DNA of 37,639 nt from Chara braunii (Eukaryota > Streptophyta > Charophyceae > Charales > Characeae), in contig BFEA01000764.1 of the NCBI GenBank assembly GCA_003427395.1, positions 303,453-341,091 of the forward strand, read 5' to 3'. Each line of letters starts with the position of its first letter. The stretch's first letter is position 1. This document shows, piece after piece, positions 1-9,772 of this stretch. The notes beneath the pieces were generated by a model that was not told the origin of the DNA, searched no databases, and saw only the letters and a list, made by a program, of their open reading frames with translations. The translations under genes and the position numbers were made by a program.

Positions 1-620
1 AGAAATAGGCTGAAACGGGGTAGGGCCTGCAGGCCCTCGTTTTTCAGCTTTCAGGCTGAAACGAACGGGGCCTGTAAGCCCTAAGTTTTAGGCTTTTAGG
101 CTGAATGTCCGGGACGGGCCCTGCAGGGCCCGTGTGGCTACGCAGTATGCCACAGTCAGGGTCTAGGGTTCCGCGCGTTTGGCTTCCGTGACGACACATT
201 GAATTTGAATTTCTTCCGGGCACTCGACTTCCATACATTTGGGGTTCAGGGTTTAGGGTTTAGAATGGATGGTGTAGGGTTTAGGTTTATGAGTGTTCCA
301 CTTTTGTGGTTGCACCATTGTCCCCTCCATTCAGTTGCGGCAGCTTTATGGTTTAGGGTTAAAACTTTAACCCTAAATCGGTGGTCCAGGGTTAAAGCAG
401 GGTTTAGCGTTAACCCTGTTTTTGCTTTAAATGTCCGTATGGAACCATGGTTCCCTGCAGTTGCATTCCGTAATTTTAGGGTTTGGGGTTCAGGTTTCCC
501 CATGAAACGGTTTCACCCAGTTTACCGGACAGATCCAGACATCAGGACTTGATCCGTAGACCTACCCCGTAACCCTGTACATTGACCCTGTAACCCTATG
601 TGAGATTTGAACCCACGCCC
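1..620. repeat. Degenerate telomere-like (TTTAGGG-type) sequence
   Basis: GGGTTTAGGGTTTAG-type words recur (for example 242-264, 275-290, 351-360), mixed with diverged TTCAGGG and CCTGTAACCC words. One pair is head to head: TTTAGGGTTAAA at 352-363 and its exact reverse complement at 366-377. TTTAGGG is the usual telomere unit of land plants and many green algae. The copies are too diverged and scattered to be a functional telomere, so this is an interstitial remnant. Overlapping short ORFs on both strands look like chance. Confidence 0.5.
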
Positions 621-906
621 TGTCCCTAAGCCCTGTAGATTGGTTAGTATGGGTGTTGGTCTGTCGTTAGGTCTTGAACCATAGACCTTCATGTTAGCAG
701 TTTAGTGTGTTACTGTTAGGCTTAGTAAGGGTCCTTCTGGAAGCCTCTACCTGGCTCTTCGGTGGTGTAAGGGTCCATCCGTAGTTGGTCCTAGCTGTTA
801 GTTAAGGGTCAGTCTGAAGGTTCTAGAAAGCCGTAGGTTTAGTCTACCGCGTCTGAGTCAGCAAGTAGACCAGTCCACCTCGTCCAGTCAGCAAGTACCA
901 GGTGGG

Positions 907-1002
907 AGTTCCACGCCGTTTGGGGTTCAAAGGCCCATGCGGTTTGGGCCCTCCAGGTCCACACGGATTGGGCCTTCTAGGCCCACACGGTTTGGGGCCA
1001 AG
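907..1002. repeat. 24-bp minisatellite, four imperfect units
   Basis: Four consecutive 24-base units follow the pattern AGGCCCACACGGTTTGGGCC plus four variable bases. The period is a multiple of three, so reading frames through it are repetitive (RPTRFGPS-like on plus), but I see no reason to call a gene. Confidence 0.75.
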
Positions 1003-1627
1003 GACCAGAGGCACAGCAGGCCAGGTCATCTAGGAAACAGTATAAATAAAGTGGCAGCGCCCAGCCATTCACTCGTTCGCCTGCGAGCCATGGGGAAGTG
1101 TTGCCCGTGTGACTTGTGTGTGGAGGTCTGCAGGTGGCCGAAGCTGAAGAGGGCAGAGGAGGACGAGGGCGGCCATACCCACCTTGAGGAGGAAGACGAC
1201 TGCGGACATAGCTGCCAAGCTGCTGACGTCAACAGAGAGTGCAGTGTGTGTGTGTGTGTGTGTGCAATGCATGGACATTCAGGGTGGATCTTCGTGCGTG
1301 TATGCGTGAGTGAGAGTGAGGCTGATGGTGGAGACAGTGTTCAGTTGGGACGTCAGACAGGTTCAGCGGCCATAGCCGCAAGTTGTCACAATTGACTTAA
1401 GCTGGGTTCCTGGCCAGAGGCCATATCTCTGAGTTTTCTGTGTCGGCGCATGTCGCCATCACAACTTCAGTGCTGATTCTGAGTTCATGTAGTTGGTCAT
1501 TCCATCGCCACATTCATGTATGCATGTTGCAAGCGAGTTTGAGACAAGTCTGATTTCACCCACATCAGGGTTTCATAATGCTTTGTCATGATAATTGTTC
1601 TCTACATTCACCCAAATACAACGTACG
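1003..1627. other. Unassigned, with a short (GT)n tract
   Basis: No recognisable gene. A (GT)n run of about ten units lies at 1244-1264. The short ORFs overlap in both strands and lack domain-like features. Confidence 0.4.
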
Positions 1628-1918
1628 GCTAGGCTACCAGCCGGGCCGCCCGGGTCACCCTGTTTTCCCCGGCGGCTCGGCCGTGCAAGGACCAGGGAAG
1701 ATCCCAATGGAACAAAAAAAAAAAAAAAAAAAAAAAGTCCCAAACTTAAAAGTAAACAGAACAACTTTTGCCTTAAGGTCGCATCGAAATCGTTTACCGA
1801 AAAAAAAAAGAAAAAAAAAAGTAATAAAAGTATTAAAAACTAATTTTTACTTTTTTATTTTATTTTATTTTTTTTGGCCCAGCCGGGCAAGTGGTCCCGG
1901 ACCACCCTGGTAGCCAAG
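1628..1918. mobile_element. MITE-like element with TIRs and 7-bp target duplication
   Basis: The ends are inverted repeats: CTAGGCTACCAG at the left and the complement of CTTGGCTACCAG at the right (11 of 12 match). The direct repeat ACGTACG sits immediately outside at 1621-1627 and 1919-1925. Counting one more base gives 8 bp with one mismatch, which would suit a hAT-type insertion, but the termini are not the usual hAT ones. The interior is 291 bp with a 20+ bp A run and A/T-rich stretches and no coding capacity. The superfamily is not assigned. Confidence 0.55.
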
Positions 1919-2036
1919 ACGTACGTCCGTCGTTATTGCTGTATCTAGACTCAAAGTTGCCCCAAATACAGCTATAATAACCGTACGTTGTATTCGACAT
2001 GTGAAGACGGTAGGGTAAGGGTTTACGGTTTCGCGC

Positions 2037-2063
2037 TTAGGGTTTAGGGTTTAGGGTTTAGGG
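2037..2063. repeat. Interstitial telomeric repeat (TTTAGGG)n
   Basis: Almost four uninterrupted copies of TTTAGGG. This is the clearest telomere-type tract in the window and the best single clue to a plant or green-algal source. Confidence 0.75.
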
Positions 2064-3205
2064 CACCCTGCTTTCAGCCTACCTAGCTGCACCATTGTCA
2101 GGCTCCCTCCATTGAGCTTTCTAAGTGGCAGTATTTCCTGCATAGTGGACCATTCCCCCCCAGCCTGCATTCACGAGTCATAATGGAACGGTTACCATTA
2201 TTTTTCAATTTTAACTTCACCGCCCCAATTCGCCGGGACATTTGCAACCCTCGCCCTTTTTCCGCCCTATGCCTTTCCGTAAACCCCGCAGTTGTTTAAT
2301 TCCTGCTCTTGCACAATCGCCCCATCGCCTTTGCCTTCTTTTCTTCACCACGTCTACGACCACTCCTTGGTGAACCCATCGCAGGGGCGACAATTATGAC
2401 GTTTTCATTAAACCACCAGTACCTACCGCTTTCTTAGGCCCCCTCCGACACGGATGAATCCAGCCCCGCTCGGCAGGCCAATTCAGCCACCGCATTAACG
2501 GCCTAAGAAGAACGTGGCAGACGACTGTGGTATTGAGGAGATTGGGTTCATCGCAGGTCTGTCACCAGGGCTACCGTCTTCACCCGAATAGAATGCCCGG
2601 TCACTAAAGCAGTATTCGGGGCAAATTTTGGTCTAGGTAGAGAAACAATGACCAGACTTGGGTGAAGATGCTAGCAAATGAGTGCACCATCAGATTCTCC
2701 CTATGGAGGTACAGACTTGCCATCGACACCATGAACGAGGGCATCATCACGACCCAGTTCGGGACTTCGACGGGAGAATGTCGCACGCACAGTTCGGCAG
2801 GGAACAGCAGATTGGATGCACAACAAACTATGCAGGATGGGTGTGACACAGAATCTGATTGGATTGAGTACAAGATGTAAGCTCGTAAAAGATGAATATG
2901 ACTCATCTGACGTCCACATGCATGATAGGGACAAATTAAATTTGTTATTTTAACTTTTAATTCCGGTATGTGTGAGATACACTGGTGGGAGTCCACGCGT
3001 GAGCACGCCAACTCAGTGAGAGTTATGAAATTATTACAAGCTCTTCGTAAATAAAGAAGCGTTCATTCTAAAATTCTAAATCAATAAAAGCGACTTCATT
3101 TCATAACCAGTACAGATATGGATGAGACTCATGAGAGTATGACGGTGATGGTGTGGTTAAGTACACACATGAGCACGGAAACGTTGTGATGAAGATGGGT
3201 AAGAC
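2064..3205. other. Unassigned; one possible short coding stretch at 2635-2880
   Basis: No named feature fills this stretch. A plus-strand frame open from about 2635 to a TAA at 2878-2880 reads like protein (for example WVKMLANECTIRFSLWRYRL). It begins just after a TAG and has no homology I can recognise. It could be an exon or transposon scrap. A minus-strand frame overlaps it. Confidence 0.25.
2408..2421 (+). repeat. Solo terminus of the TTAA/ACCACCAGTA family
   Basis: TTAA at 2408-2411 is followed by ACCACCAGTACC, the same end seen on the elements at 16333-16526 and 36591-37247. No partner end is visible nearby, so this is probably a truncated copy. Confidence 0.4.
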
Positions 3206-3208
3206 TTA

Positions 3209-3377
3209 AGGCCAGATCCCACTGGCAAAGAGGATTGGAATAAGTGTCTGAATCTGGACGTGTTTGTCGAGAGAAGCAAAAGATTGTGAGTGATCTGCTT
3301 CTCTGCATCTCTGGGTAGAACACGTCCAGATTCAGACACTTCTTCCAATGATCCTCTTTGCCGGTGGGATCTGGCCC
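3209..3377. mobile_element. Foldback MITE, Tourist-like, TTA target duplication
   Basis: A 169-bp element whose two halves are near-perfect inverted repeats. The left arm starts GGCCAGATCCCACTGGCAAA and the right arm is its complement with a few changes. Both arms continue through GTGTCTGAATCTGGACGTGT. It is flanked by TTA at 3206-3208 and 3378-3380, the 3-bp duplication typical of Tourist/PIF-Harbinger MITEs. It has no ORF. A transcript would fold into one long hairpin. A second copy lies at 11232-11399. Confidence 0.8.
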
Positions 3378-3487
3378 TTAGTGTGAAGCTCGCCAGCTTA
3401 GTCATTACCGGGTGCACCAAAAAATTAAAAATACCGACGTTAAAAAACAAAAAAAACAAAAAAAAACACTAGTATAGAGTAACCACA

Positions 3488-3800
3488 GACATATAGAGGT
3501 AGTACGCACATGTGAATGGTTCCGAGGTCGAATTGTGTGGGCGTGCGATCACGAGTTCAAATCCTGGCCTAGAGTAACCACACATGTCATTGATGATTCC
3601 CATCGGATCCATGCTCATGTATCTGGTAACTCCGGTTACATTCCATCAGGATTTTTTTTGTGTGTGGGCGTGGTTACTCCACGCCAGGATCTGAACTCTT
3701 GATCTGACTCACACACACGCACAGATCTGACCCTGGTAAAGTAAGCGCGCAGGCTTTGATCCATGTGTGCGTCAGGGTTCAAATCCTGGTGTAGAATAGC
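3488..3800. repeat. tRNA-derived SINE cluster (heads in both orientations)
   Basis: Three tRNA-like heads are seen. One on plus has a B-box-like GAGTTCAAATCC at 3551-3562. One on minus (about 3660-3735) has GAGTTCAGATCC. One on plus has CTGGTAAAGTAAGCGCGC at 3733-3750 and GGTTCAAATCC at 3776-3786. A body with CCCATCGGATCC...GTAACTCCGGTTAC and the tail AGGATTTTTTTT lies between the first two. The same arrangement recurs at 10774-11210. Internal pol III promoter boxes and multiple copies fit a tRNA-derived SINE. None forms a complete tRNA. Confidence 0.6.
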
Positions 3801-3804
3801 AACC

Positions 3805-3895
3805 ATGGCACGCGGTCCGGATGTCCGGACCGCGCGTCCAGACGGTCTGGATTCAGTCCGGACTCCAGACGTCAGGTCTGGAACTGGAAGGTCAG
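3805..3895. repeat. TCCGGA-rich palindromic patch
   Basis: Short palindromes built on TCCGGA, such as GGTCCGGATGTCCGGACC, together with TCTGGA variants. Similar patches lie at 10500-10680 and 37275-37345, each near a poly(A) run or the SINE cluster. They may be part of a larger repeat family. Confidence 0.45.
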
Positions 3896-4077
3896 GATCT
3901 GCCAAATTTCAAGGGAGAGAAAAAAAAAAAAAAATGGTCCAGGACCCTTCCCCACTGTGGAGCCAAGCGGCCAAAATTGTTTTGGGGGGTATTCAGGCCC
4001 ATTTTTGTTTTTTTCTGTTTTTTTGGGAGGTCCGAACATGGTCTATCTCTGTAATAACTGATTACTAATACGGTAGT
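3896..4077. repeat. Dispersed ~182-bp repeat, copy 1
   Basis: Begins GATCTGCCAAATTTCAA, contains an A15 run and TCCAGGACCCTTCCCCA, and ends near TAATAACTGATTAC(T/C)AATACG. A copy in the same orientation lies at 9249-9433 with about 90% identity by eye. The two copies bracket the gypsy retrotransposon. It could be the 3' part of that element's LTR or an independent repeat. Confidence 0.7.
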
Positions 4078-5170
4078 GCAAAAGAATATGAGTGTGAACG
4101 ATATACTGAAAACCAAGTTGCGAAATCACACAGATGTCCAGGTAGTCGTGTCCAAGCAGAGAGTACAAAATGCACCTAGAAACCATCCATATAGAGCAAT
4201 ACAATGAAGTAATGAGCCAATGTTCAAGCCCGTAGGCCACACCAACACAGTATCCAAAGTTGCTCCTCTCTGTCTGCCGCCCAGCGCCCAGCCTGCTCTA
4301 CCCGACTATCCTACCTATAGCTGGTTCACGCAACAGGCTCACTTCGACTCTCGAAGACCAATGTACATGACTGTCAACACCATAGCCGACCTCTCTTCAT
4401 GTACCAGGTACGTATCTCGTCACCCTCAATCAGACCTTGATTACCCCACACTGCGCCTCCTTCGCTGAAGACCACCAGATCACCCACTGTACCCCCTGGC
4501 ACCCAGCAGCCCGGCTATGGCTGCATGTGCGCCGCTGCCCTGCAGCACCCCTCCTCACCACTACGCGCCCCGTCAGTGCCTTTGGCAGCAGCGCAGCATC
4601 GAGCGAGAGCACAGCAGCACTTCCCCATTGCCTGCACTGGCCAGAATGCCTGGCCTGGGCTGCCTCACTTCTTTTATGGAAGTGGCAGCCTCCTGGATGC
4701 TGCGTGTGGCCTGGCTGGAAGCTTCCAGTAGCTTCCGGTTGGGCCTCAGACCCTGCGCCCAGGCCCGAGACTACAGTTGAGGGTCTGGGCCCTTTTCAGT
4801 TGGGCACGGCCTGAGTCTCCGGACTTGGGCTGTTTGCTGCATCTGTGCAGGGCTCCCAGGCAGGTGCGTAGGCAGTACTGCTTTTCCAAAGGCCGGCGGC
4901 CTGCTTCCCAATGTATCGGCCCTGCTTTGTGTGTATGTTCCCAGGCGCAACTTGGGCCAACTGTATGACGCAGCTTAGTGAGGCTCATGCGTCTACCCAA
5001 CCAATTGGCGTGCTGCGAGAGCCTGAATACCCACATATGGAAATGTCGAGATTTGGCCTCTGGCAAACATTTAGGCCCGCCTTCACTTAGGGCAGGCACT
5101 CGGCTTGCTGGGGGCCTTAGCCCAGAACAAGTGATGTCTGATAGGGCCCCTCGAGGGCTTGCTCCTCACA
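4078..5170 (-). repeat. Probable 3' LTR of the gypsy element (outer end uncertain)
   Basis: On the minus strand this begins TGTGAGGAGCAAGCCC directly after a polypurine-rich stretch, 38 bases beyond the pol stop, where a 3' LTR should start. A TATA-like ATAAAAG lies near 4676 in the minus orientation. No second LTR copy exists in the window, so the far boundary cannot be fixed. It may include the repeat at 3896-4077. The ORFs here are GC-rich and look non-coding. Confidence 0.45.
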
Positions 5171-5186
5171 TTCCATCCCCCTTAGC
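5171..5186 (-). promoter_or_regulatory. Polypurine tract of the gypsy element
   Basis: On the minus strand AAGCTAAGGGGGATGGAA lies between the pol stop (5209-5211) and the TG that would open the 3' LTR. A G-rich purine run at this spot primes plus-strand DNA synthesis in LTR retrotransposons. Confidence 0.5.
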
Positions 5187-5208
5187 TTCGAAAGTCTGCT
5201 AAGATGCT

Positions 5209-7408
5209 TCATGTTCGTGCCTTCCCCTTCAGTTTCTTCTCATAATCTGCCACGATCTGAGGAGCTGTCTTGACAAGTTCCTCCCTTGAAATCCATCAAT
5301 CTTCCTTAGGATCAGTATGATGCGTGAAATGTGCTCTGTATTCCTTTTCAGGTTTAGGTCTTCCCCTGCCAGGTGGCTTGGGAACAGGCGTGTCTCTGTG
5401 ATCCAGGATGTCGTCGACGTCGACGTGGCCATCCATGGTTGGGGGCAGCATAGATCTTCGTGATGGGAACTGTGCTGTCTCAGCGAAAGGTGCAAGCTTG
5501 GAGGTGTGGAAAATAGGGTAAGTGCGTAGATGACCAGAGATTCGAATGACGTACGAGGGACCATCCAAATCTTTCCCCACAATGTCTAAGACTTCCCAGG
5601 GACCAAAATACTGAGGCATTAGTTTCCTAGAGATGCCAAACTACTGTCCCAATTCACTAGCCTTGACCGAGACACGTTCCCCTACCTTAAATGTGGACTG
5701 TCGACGACGTTTGTTCTCGGAAGCAATCCTGGCTTCTTGAGATTTCTTGATGTGTTCGACAGTCTGCTGCAACAGTTTCTCATACTGGACAACAAATTCA
5801 ATGGTTCCAGGAGTTGCAGCAATTCGGTTTTCAGGTAGAAGGAAGTCTAGAGCAGATCAAGGCTTCCACCCCAGATGCAGCTGATTAGGACTGATGCCGA
5901 TGGTGCTGTGTACAACATTATTATACAGGCTGGCGATGAGAGGTAATTTCTCATCCCGGTCATCCTGGTTGGGGTTGATGTAATGCCTCAGCAGATGATG
6001 CACCACAGGGTTCATCTGTTCAGCTTGCCCATTTGCTTTGGAATGATTCCCAGAAGTCATATGAAGTTGTCTGCCCATCTGTTCAGCGGTCGTCTTCCAC
6101 ATCTCACTTGTGAAGCGCACATCTCTGTCACTAACGATTGTCTTTGGCAGTCCAAAGTCACGCACCCAGTTGTCCATGAACAACTTAATGAGGTGCTCAG
6201 TCCTGGCAGTCTCCGGCATGGCAATTAGTCTAGCATATTTAGTGAACCTATCCACTATGACGAAGATGTGCCTCTTGCCATTCTTGCTGGTCACGAGAGT
6301 ATCCATGAAGTCCATGGAGATACTTTGCCCTGGGCCAGCAGGAATGGGTAGAGGCTTGAGTAACCCAAGCGGAGCTTGAGTCCGGAACTTGTCCCGCTGA
6401 CAGACCTGGCAGGTCTGTACGTACTTCTTTGCATCGTCTAGCATGTTAGGCCACCAGAATCGTTGTACTAAATTAGCACTAGTCTTCTTGTAGCCGAAAT
6501 GTCCTGTTGCGTCATGACACTCACCTAAAAGGAAACTACGCAAAACTTCCTTAGATGGAACAACTAACCTTTTAAGCCCTGCCTTTTCAAGAAAGAGTAA
6601 CCCATCCACCATCACAAACTCCTCAGAGGTGGCCTTGTCTTTGGCCTGGAGTTTGTTGATGATGTCCATCGTGATGGGATCTTCTTTGTAGGCTTCCCCC
6701 AAAGATCGAGTCATGTCCTCAGATAAGGCAAACTCATAAATCAGCGCACGTAGGTAGTCTGCCCTTCTGGACAACGCGTCCGCAACCTTGTTGTACTCTC
6801 CCTTCACATAGTCTAGTTTGAAGTCATACTGATCTATGACTTCAATCCAGCGTTTGAGTGCATCGGAGAGAGCTGGTTGGGTCTTGATCCACTTGAAGGT
6901 CTGATGGTCAGTTCTCAAATAGAAGAATCTCCCTAACAAATAGTGCCTCCAGTGGACAAGGGCCTTGTAGAGAGCGTAGAGTTCCCTTTCATAGGTGGAC
7001 TTTACCAACTTCTTTGATGACATTTTTTTGCTCATGTACTCGACCGGTCTCAACTTTTTCCCTTCCTGCTGAGCCAACACTGCGCCAATGCCATGTTGGC
7101 TTGCGTCAGTGGTAACAACGAATGTCCTCTACAGGTCGGGCACCATGAGAACTTCATGGTGTGTGAGAGCGTGCTTCAAACGCTTGAAAGCCGCCTCACA
7201 CTCGTCGGTCCAATCCCATGGTGTGTCTGGTCGAGTTAGATCAGTCAATGGAGATGTGATCGTGCTATAATTCTTAACGAAATTGCGGTAATAACCACAC
7301 ATTCCCAAGAATGATCTGACCTCAGTCACAGACTGGGGTCGTGGCCAGTCACGTATGCTAGCCACCTTTGCATCTTCGGGCCTAATCCCATCCGCGGATA
7401 CTTCATGA
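5209..7408 (-). pseudogene. pol: gypsy pol, 3' half: RNase H, integrase, chromodomain-like tail
   Basis: This continues the RT after a frameshift. The RT connection ([12 protein letters not shown]) leads to RNase H with its acidic residues in VVTTDASQHG, STYERELYAL, LRTDHQTF and KVADALSRR. The integrase zinc-binding region follows (HDATGH then CQVC). The integrase core has D in SMDFMD, D in VSDRDVRF and E in NGQAEQMN, so the DDE triad is present. Next comes the GPWEVL...YPIFHTSKLAPF segment common in gypsy integrases, and a chromodomain-like end (WISREELVKTAP). One frame is interrupted by stops at 7129-7131 (TAG), 5857-5859 (TGA), 5641-5643 (TAG) and 5296-5298 (TGA). It ends naturally at TGA 5209-5211. 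Each premature stop is one C-to-T step from CAG or CGA. Confidence 0.9.
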
Positions 7409-8893
7409 CCAAGTACAAGATTCGAGTGCGACCGAACTCGCATTTCTCTGCGTTTATCTTATACTTGTGTTGCCGAAGGAGTGAAAGTACTTTGTCTACA
7501 TGTTGAGCATGCTCCTCGACAGTTCTACTAAAGAGAAGTATGTCGTCGAGGTACACGACAACGAACTTATCTAAATAGTCATGAAAGATCTTATTCATGA
7601 TGTGATGGAATGTACCCGGCGCATTGCAAAGGTCAAAGGGCATCACCACAAACTCGTACAGACCGTACCTGGTCTGGAATGCGGTTTTGTGCTGGTCCTC
7701 TAGTCTTATGGCAATCTGATGGTAGCCGGATTTTAAGTCTATCTTGGTATGGTACTTACACCCCTGCACCCTATCCAATAGGTTGTCGATGCGTGGTAGA
7801 GGCTCGGCGTTCTTAAAGGTGATGGCATTGAGGCCTTTATGATCAATGCACATCCTTAGTGTTTCCCTTTTCTTTGGAACAGACAAGACTGGTGAGCCAA
7901 AGGGGGAAGTACTAGGCCGAATCCAACCCTTTTCTGTGAGCTCTTTCAATTGTCGACGAAGCTCATCCAACTCGGTCGGAGCCATCCTAGAGATTCTCCC
8001 TTTAGGTGTCTTGCTACCTGGGATGATCTCTATGGCATGGACAACCTCCATGTCTACGACTCCTGAGGGCTCCTCGAACAGATCAGGGTACTTAGCGACG
8101 ACTGTCTCTATTTCTGGGGGTGTTTTAACGGCCTCCCCTTTTGCAGAGACATAGACTAAGTACATTCCTCCCTCTTGGTTCCATTTATAATAGTTATAGA
8201 AGGCAGATGCGCATAAGCACTCATAGGATTCTATTAACCTACCGGCTTTATACTTAGCCAATCTAACGGTCCTCCCATCAGGCAACTCATGCTTCAACAC
8301 CTTCTTGTCCCAGTCAAACTGGGGTTTGGCAACCTCGAGGTAGTACATGCCCAACAACATGTCAAAGGGCAAATCATCGGTCACCAAGAATGATATCTTA
8401 TGGATTATCTCTCCTCCTGGGTAAGAGAAAGTGCAGACTCCATCTTTAACGTAGTCCTCCACCAACATGCGCTCTTTGTTGGCCAAAGTTGATGCTACCG
8501 GTCTACTCAGGCGCTGCACCCGGTCCTTAAGGCGCAGTCTATCAACACTGTCGCGACTTATGAAGTTTCGCATGGAGCCAATGTCTACAAAGGCGCCGCA
8601 CTTACGACCACCGACACCAACTTCCACAACGAAGTGCTCCCCTCTAGGACCTCTACTTAGTGCCACCCAGGACTCACGAGAGCCCCTTGCCAACCATTCA
8701 CCTTGAAGGTCCTCTAAGGCTTCAAACACATCCAACGTACAGAGTATAGTTGGGTCCGGATGCGTCTGCGGGGTGACTAAGGAGTCGATAGCTTCGGCCA
8801 ACTTTTGAAACGGAGAGGGTACATCACCCGCTTCAACGTGAGTAGAAGCAGCTACAACTTCTATTGGCCCTAAGTGTTTCCCGAGTTGGAGCT
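7409..8893 (-). pseudogene. pol: gypsy pol, 5' half: aspartic protease and reverse transcriptase
   Basis: The frame is open from about 8893. The aspartic protease region has FVDIGSMRNFIS, so the catalytic D-S/T-G reads D-I-G (codon at 8580-8582), which probably abolishes activity. The flap and second half (LPFDMLLGMYYLEVAKPQFDW) are present. The RT follows, with PTELDELRRQL, GWIRPSTSPFGSPVLSVPKK, MCIDHKGLNAIT, PLPRIDNLLD, the catalytic D in KIDLKSGYHQI, and the YLDD box in VVVYLDDILLFSR. Near 7408-7411 the frame shifts. A loss of one G in a GGG run would explain the switch from the frame reading RTRILYL to the frame reading GHEVSADG. It overlaps the end of the gag remnant in a different frame. 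Whether that is a programmed shift or a mutation cannot be told. Confidence 0.9.
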
Positions 8894-9248
8894 CGTAGAG
8901 GCCCCAGATTGAGAAGAAGGATACCCACCCTTAGGAGGGATCTTCTGTGAGACCCTCGGGTTCTTGCACTTAAACTGTGTATGGTCGTACTCGCCGCAAT
9001 TTATGCAAGCACCAAGTGACCAACGGTCCCGCCACACTTCTTGATCCAAGCCTGCTCTAACCCAAGCAGCTATTTTGTTTGGGTTAGTGACCTGCCCCTG
9101 ACTCCTTTGTTGACCGTCCTTGCCGCGACCAGCTGCCTTAGTCTTAACTACTGCGGTGAGGTTGCTACCCTCAACACTCTCCTCGCGGTCTAACTCTGAT
9201 CCCTCCACAAGTTCAGAATCATCATCAATCTCAGTTTGATTCCCATCA
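8870..9248 (-). pseudogene. gag: gypsy gag, C-terminal remnant with CCHC zinc knuckle
   Basis: This encodes an acidic and polar stretch, then WVRAGLDQEVW and a zinc knuckle CINCGEYDHTQFKC (C-X2-C-X4-H-X4-C), then a Ser/Gly-rich end with TAG at 8870-8872. The zinc knuckle binds the retroelement RNA during packaging. The capsid part is missing. The frame runs upstream into the dispersed repeat at 9249, and the ATG there is fortuitous, so the remnant is 5'-truncated. The pol frame opens over its last codons in the -1 frame. Confidence 0.8.
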
Positions 9249-9433
9249 GATCTGCCAAATTTCAAAGGAGAAAAAAAAAAAAAAAAAAAAGGGTCCAGGA
9301 CCCTTCCCCATTGTGGAGCCAAGCGGCCAAAATTGCTTTAGGGGGTATTCAGGCCCATTTTTGTGTTTTTTTGTTTTTTTGGGAGGTTTGAACATGGTCT
9401 ATCTCTGTAATAACTGATTACCAATACGATAGT
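9249..9433. repeat. Dispersed ~182-bp repeat, copy 2
   Basis: Same start (GATCTGCCAAATTTCAA), an A20 run, GGTCCAGGACCCTTCCCCA, and the same end (CTGATTACCAATACGATAGT) as the copy at 3896-4077, in the same orientation. It abuts the broken edge of the gypsy gag. Confidence 0.7.
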
Positions 9434-9440
9434 AATACCC

Positions 9441-9470
9441 AAGTAATGAATTATTAATAATTCATTACTT
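9441..9470. repeat. 30-bp perfect palindrome
   Basis: AAGTAATGAATTATT is followed at once by its exact reverse complement, with no spacer. It is very A/T rich and lies 8 bases beyond the dispersed repeat. Confidence 0.9.
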
Positions 9471-9511
9471 TTAGAAGTTTTTCTAAACGTTTTTTTTTAT
9501 AGTTTTTGCCC

Positions 9512-9598
9512 TTTTTTTTTTTTTTTTTCAATAACCGGGAACCGGGCCCGGCGTCCCTTATATTTCAGTGCCAAGAATCGGGCCTGGCGTCCCTTACA
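9512..9598 (-). repeat. Tandem hairpin motif followed by poly(A) on the minus strand
   Basis: Two copies, 36 bases apart, of a 6-bp stem with a 7-base loop followed on plus by GCGTCCCTTA (stems at 9534-9539/9547-9552 and 9570-9575/9583-9588). Read on the minus strand they precede a run of 17 A (9512-9528), like the tail of a retroposon. The same motif is in the 3' UTR of the LINE at 30542-30560. Confidence 0.5.
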
Positions 9599-9703
9599 AA
9601 AAGTTCCACGGTCCTGATTTAGGGCGAGACATCATCGGTCATGCCCGCTACACACCACAAACCCTATGCACAAGAATAACACCAAAGAAAACAAATCAAC
9701 CAA

Positions 9704-9772
<69 letters not shown>

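Larger units (their letters stand above)
5171..9248 (-). mobile_element. Ty3/gypsy LTR retrotransposon, decayed and 5'-truncated
   Basis: The order on the minus strand is gag remnant, protease, RT, RNase H, integrase and chromodomain-like tail, which is the Ty3/gypsy order (integrase after RNase H). The gag remnant starts abruptly at the dispersed repeat at 9249. No 5' LTR or primer-binding site is seen above it, so the upstream end is lost. The C-terminal chromodomain-like segment suggests a chromovirus-type member. In-frame breaks show that it is inactive. Confidence 0.9.

Noticed and set aside
3727-3800. Functional tRNA gene
   Set aside because: It has box-like words but no acceptor stem pairing, and it sits among several similar degenerate copies.
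4430-5202. Overlapping ORFs in the probable LTR
   Set aside because: LTR-like position, Pro/Ala/Trp-rich composition from GC bias, no family features.
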